This document shows positions 4,076-6,142 of a DNA stretch of 6,142 nt, piece by piece; positions within the stretch are counted from its first letter, which is position 1, and every line of letters starts with the position of its first letter. The notes beneath the pieces were generated by a model. The model was not told the origin of the DNA. It saw only the letters and a program-made list of their open reading frames with translations, and made no database searches. A program made the translations under genes and the position numbers. The stretch is from a bacterium (GTDB taxonomy: Bacteria; Dependentiae; Babeliae; Babeliales; RVW-14). The DNA is taken from positions 1 to 6,142 of the forward strand of contig RGUK01000087.1 in the NCBI GenBank assembly GCA_010027825.1, in the 5' to 3' direction.

Positions 4076-5425
4076 TCAATCGATTGTCACTGCATGGCTA
4101 TATAACGCGGATCTCCTACCCCATCCCCCGCGATAGTATGAAAAACAGATCCCCCGATTCTCCAACGATCCCTCATTGGGAGCGGGAGCCCACGCCGATC
4201 GGATCACGATCTCACGTGGAGCGGTTCCACGTTCTACCGACTCCCTCACATACTGAGGTAGTCCCGTCGAGTTTTGCCATGCAATCGGGATCCGATATTC
4301 TCGGATCTCGATACCCTGGATCGATCCGCCTACGCAAAGGGATTGAATCATTCGATCGGAAGTGTATCCCGATTCTAATTCAAGATCCCCGCTCGAATTG
4401 ATCTGATACATCGATCCACGGGATCGATCCCTAACAAAACTGGCTACACGGTTCCCCGCGGCTCTTACGCGTGGAGCGCGTGGAGTGGTCAAGAATCGAT
4501 CGGCGTGGGCGCGCATATATTCCCACGCCATACCGAACGATCCCCGCTCCCTAACGTATTCGATCCAGCTCTTGGCTGATAGTCTCACACGATCGGATCT
4601 ACTCTCCCGATCCTTGGCGTATTCTACGATCGATCTCACGATCTCAAGAGATCCGATAAAACTAGCGGGGGAGAGTGTTCCTCTGAAAAAACGGAATTCA
4701 CATACCGCGGATTTACTCAAGTTAAGAGCCTGATACTTCCCCTCGCGTGGGGAGAATGAGCAGAAGTAGAACGGATCCCCGTTTGCGCTTCCTGCCTTCC
4801 CGATCGTTCGGCGCGATAGTGCCTCAAATAACGATCGATCCCGCGATAGCATCGATCGGATCCCTTTCCATGTTCGATCTTTCAAATAATTACGCGAGAT
4901 CGATACGTGAAGCCCACATGCTCCACTATCATGAGAAATACATCCCACGCGGCTCAAGGATCTAAGCAGGTTATACCATGGGATTCTACCGATTTCCCGC
5001 GGAGCGAGGGGAGAGGTAACGATCTCGATCCCATCACTAGCTAGCGATCCATCCCTCACGCATATATGCCGATCGGGGAGCCCACGTTTTAAGATTTCCC
5101 CCACGCGCTCCCGATCTTTCACGCGCTCGATCTCTAATTCGATCCCCATCAGATATGGCTCCCCCGTTCGCTCTTTCACGATACGCGAGATCTCCCCCGT
5201 TCGCTCATACGATCGGATACCTATGAGATCATGGATCCCAAGATCGTACCCTTTAAAACCCTGCCGCGCGGATCTCAGCCGCGTGGAGCCCCACGCTATC
5301 TCGAACCGTGAGTTAAATCGCTCCCAGGCATTATTTAATCGATATCGATCTTTAATCGGATCCTGGAATACCACCCCACGGGATCGGCTGATCTGATCTG
5401 GATTCTTTACTTTCTGAATGTCCAT
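4076..5425 (-). CDS. Putative amidoligase (glutamine-synthetase-like COOH-NH2 ligase family), 449 aa
   Basis: Motifs of the amidoligase family appear in the expected order: MGIELEIE (93-100, the metal/ATP-binding GxExE), RDGSL (124-128), GIEIVTSP (132-139), CGLHVSIS (170-177), YQALNL (231-236) and CEFRFFRGT (242-250). The family uses ATP to join a carboxylate to an amine and is related in fold to glutamine synthetase and gamma-glutamylcysteine ligase. The common second His of the GLHVH box is Ser175 here, which may matter. Residues 1-90 and 300-449 lie outside the core. The C-terminal part, including EYRIPIAW and RGTAPREIVIRS, is not recognised. The ATG at 5425 follows AAGGGAAGCAT. With the amidotransferase downstream, this pair fits the amidoligase/amidotransferase neighbourhoods described for phages and other mobile elements. 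The substrate could be a peptide, cell-wall peptide or protein tail. Confidence 0.88.
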   Translation of the reverse strand: MDIQKVKNPDQISRSRGVVFQDPIKDRYRLNNAWERFNSRFEIAWGSTRLRSARQGFKGYDLGIHDLIGIRSYERTGEISRIVKERTGEPYLMGIELEIERVKDRERVGEILKRGLPDRHICVRDGSLASDGIEIVTSPLAPREIGRIPWYNLLRSLSRVGCISHDSGACGLHVSISRNYLKDRTWKGIRSMLSRDRSLFEALSRRTIGKAGSANGDPFYFCSFSPREGKYQALNLSKSAVCEFRFFRGTLSPASFIGSLEIVRSIVEYAKDRESRSDRVRLSAKSWIEYVRERGSFGMAWEYMRAHADRFLTTPRAPRVRAAGNRVASFVRDRSRGSMYQINSSGDLELESGYTSDRMIQSLCVGGSIQGIEIREYRIPIAWQNSTGLPQYVRESVERGTAPREIVIRSAWAPAPNEGSLENRGICFSYYRGGWGRRSALYSHAVTID

Positions 5426-5429
5426 ATGC

Positions 5430-5557
5430 TTCCCTTGTTTGTTTGTTGTTTAACTACTCAGATCCCGCGGCTCCCCGCATAGATCTGGGATCATAAGATC
5501 CCCGATCCCCCGCGCGCTCCACGCGAGAGATCGGGGAGCTTACGCGCTCCCCCGATC
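5430..5557 (-). repeat. 128-bp structured leader, copy B, before the amidoligase gene
   Basis: This is the second copy of the leader, starting two bases after the stop of the 48-aa ORF and ending at the amidoligase SD. Hairpins match copy A: 5557-5529 (GATCGGGGGAGC with GCTCCCCGATC), 5502-5487 (GGGATC with GATCCC) and GCGG, loop GGAG, CCGC (5478-5467). Where copies A and B differ in the last hairpin, an A-U pair is replaced by G-C, a matched change. The single-stranded CAAACAAACAAGGGAA end is kept. Confidence 0.85.
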
Positions 5558-5558
5558 G

Positions 5559-5705
5559 TTACTTGTATTCACGATCTAAAAACCTTAATTCTATTACCTC
5601 CACGATCCGATCCATGGGATCCGTTAGATCTACTTCAAGATCTTCCGATACTGTCTCCCCCTGCCACATACCATCCCAAATGCCCCAATTCGTAAAACGA
5701 TCCAT
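5559..5705 (-). CDS. Small acidic protein, 48 aa, unrecognised
   Basis: The ATG at 5705 follows AAGGGGGATAT, the same kind of SD as the two enzyme genes, and the frame ends TAA at 5561-5559, right at the edge of leader copy B. The protein starts MDRFTNWGIWDGMWQGE and has three Trp at 7, 10 and 14. By my count it has 13 Asp/Glu against 5 Arg/Lys. It has no Cys, signal peptide or membrane segment. It ends RFLDREYK. I do not recognise it. It lies first in the apparent 48-aa / amidoligase / amidotransferase cluster, so a substrate or carrier peptide for the amidoligase is conceivable, but nothing in the sequence proves that. Its in-frame length and good SD support it as a real gene. Confidence 0.68.
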   Translation of the reverse strand: MDRFTNWGIWDGMWQGETVSEDLEVDLTDPMDRIVEVIELRFLDREYK

Positions 5706-5724
5706 ATATCCCCCTTATTGTACT

Positions 5725-5752
5725 GGGATCCCACGGCTCCCCGCGGGATCCC
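5725..5752 (-). promoter_or_regulatory. 12-bp GGAG-loop hairpin in the leader of the 48-aa gene
   Basis: On the minus strand it reads GGGATCCCGCGG, loop GGAG, CCGTGGGATCCC: twelve pairs with one G-U. On the plus strand that G-U would be an A-C mismatch, so the fold favours the RNA made from the minus strand. It lies between the stop of the right-edge gene and the SD of the 48-aa gene, and shares the CGG-GGAG-CCG tip with leaders A and B. Confidence 0.7.
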
Positions 5753-5758
5753 TCAGTT

Positions 5759-6142
5759 TTAATGCCTTACCACTCCCGCGCGCGTGGGAATATTTGTCCC
5801 CCTGAATTGAGCGCGGAACCAATGCCCATACCCTTTACAGTTAGTGACAAGTGTTCCCCCAAACGAATCCAAGCGAACGGCGTGGATCGCATAATGCGCG
5901 CGATTTATAGGGTCGGCATCCTTAAACTCTCTCCCTATCGCATCCAGCTCCTGTGGTAGGCGCTCCAACGGGAGATCGTAGAGATCGGATTCCTTCACGA
6001 TCCCCGGATCTGAGTCGGTATCGAACGGATTCGCGGATCCGATTTTCTGGATAAGCATTAAAGACCCCTGTGCATCCGCTACTACTTTGATCTGACCAAA
6101 TTCTTCAGGATATAAAAAACGTAGTCTTAAAGCGCGTAAGCT
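5759..6142 (-). CDS. Unrecognised protein, C-terminal 127 aa (start lies beyond the right edge)
   Basis: The frame is open from the right edge of the window to TAA at 5761-5759. An internal ATG at 6058 exists, preceded by an imperfect AGGGG, but the 28 codons upstream of it read like real protein (LRALRLRFLYPEEFGQIKVV), so I take the gene as truncated by the window. Visible features are an acidic middle (FDTDSDPGIVKESDLYDLP) and a C-terminal section with NRAHYAIHAV, GGTLVTNCKGYGHWFRAQF and RAGVVRH, which looks like a compact alpha/beta domain. There is one Cys and no zinc motif. I do not recognise a family. The 3' part (about 5761-5880) is the only sizeable stretch of the right half without GATC. 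Confidence 0.68.
   Translation of the reverse strand, partial: SLRALRLRFLYPEEFGQIKVVADAQGSLMLIQKIGSANPFDTDSDPGIVKESDLYDLPLERLPQELDAIGREFKDADPINRAHYAIHAVRLDSFGGTLVTNCKGYGHWFRAQFRGTNIPTRAGVVRH

Larger units (their letters stand above)
3045..6142. other. GATC-saturated region
   Basis: My hand count gives about 119 GATC sites between 3001 and 6142, against one between 1 and 3000. About 12 would be expected by chance in each half. Sites occur both in genes and between them, and often cluster (GATCGATC at 4833-4840; GATCC and GATCCC throughout). One short stretch, about 5761-5880, has none. Confidence 0.95.

Noticed and set aside
5717..5722. TACAAT on the minus strand as a -10 for the 48-aa gene
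   Set aside because: It is only 11 bases from the ATG, and the -35 position falls in the 12-bp hairpin without a match.

Overview
The window reads as phage, or phage-like mobile-element, accessory DNA from a bacterium. Every gene I can support lies on the minus strand, so transcription runs from position 6142 towards 1. Genes are short, tightly packed or overlapping, and carry clear Shine-Dalgarno (SD) sites. I cannot name the host. A lipobox lipoprotein and sigma70-type promoters fit a bacterial host, and several left-hand proteins resemble families I know from phages of Gram-negative bacteria.

The window has two halves that differ sharply in composition. The left half (1-about 3000) has one GATC site by hand count, uses AGGAGGCAAT-type SDs and has two consensus-like promoters. 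In transcription order it holds: a promoter and 5' hairpin leader; a zinc-finger plus beta-barrel-like protein split between two frames (2721-1877); a second copy of the promoter/leader cassette; then five overlapping or abutting small genes of 67, 122, 180, 104 and 58 aa; and the start of a lipoprotein that runs off the left edge.

The right half (about 3045-6142) has roughly 120 GATC sites, about one per 26 bp, and uses AAGGG-type SDs. In transcription order it holds: the 3' part of an unrecognised gene entering from the right edge; a 48-aa acidic ORF; a 449-aa amidoligase-family protein; and a 196-aa class II glutamine amidotransferase-like (Ntn-hydrolase) protein. The last two genes each follow a nearly identical 128-129 bp leader that can fold into alternative hairpins. 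The pairing of a glutamine-amidotransferase domain with an amidoligase suggests a small pathway that makes or breaks amide or isopeptide bonds. The target is unknown.

Between the halves, 2792-3348 is gene-free and crowded with structure: AT-rich inverted repeats, a C9 run, DnaA-box-like sequences, a 42-bp direct repeat carrying an operator-like dyad, eight tandem 10-bp repeats, and a run of hairpins. It could be an origin or control region. It is also the place where two DNAs of different origin meet, either by recombination or, less interestingly, through a chimeric assembly.
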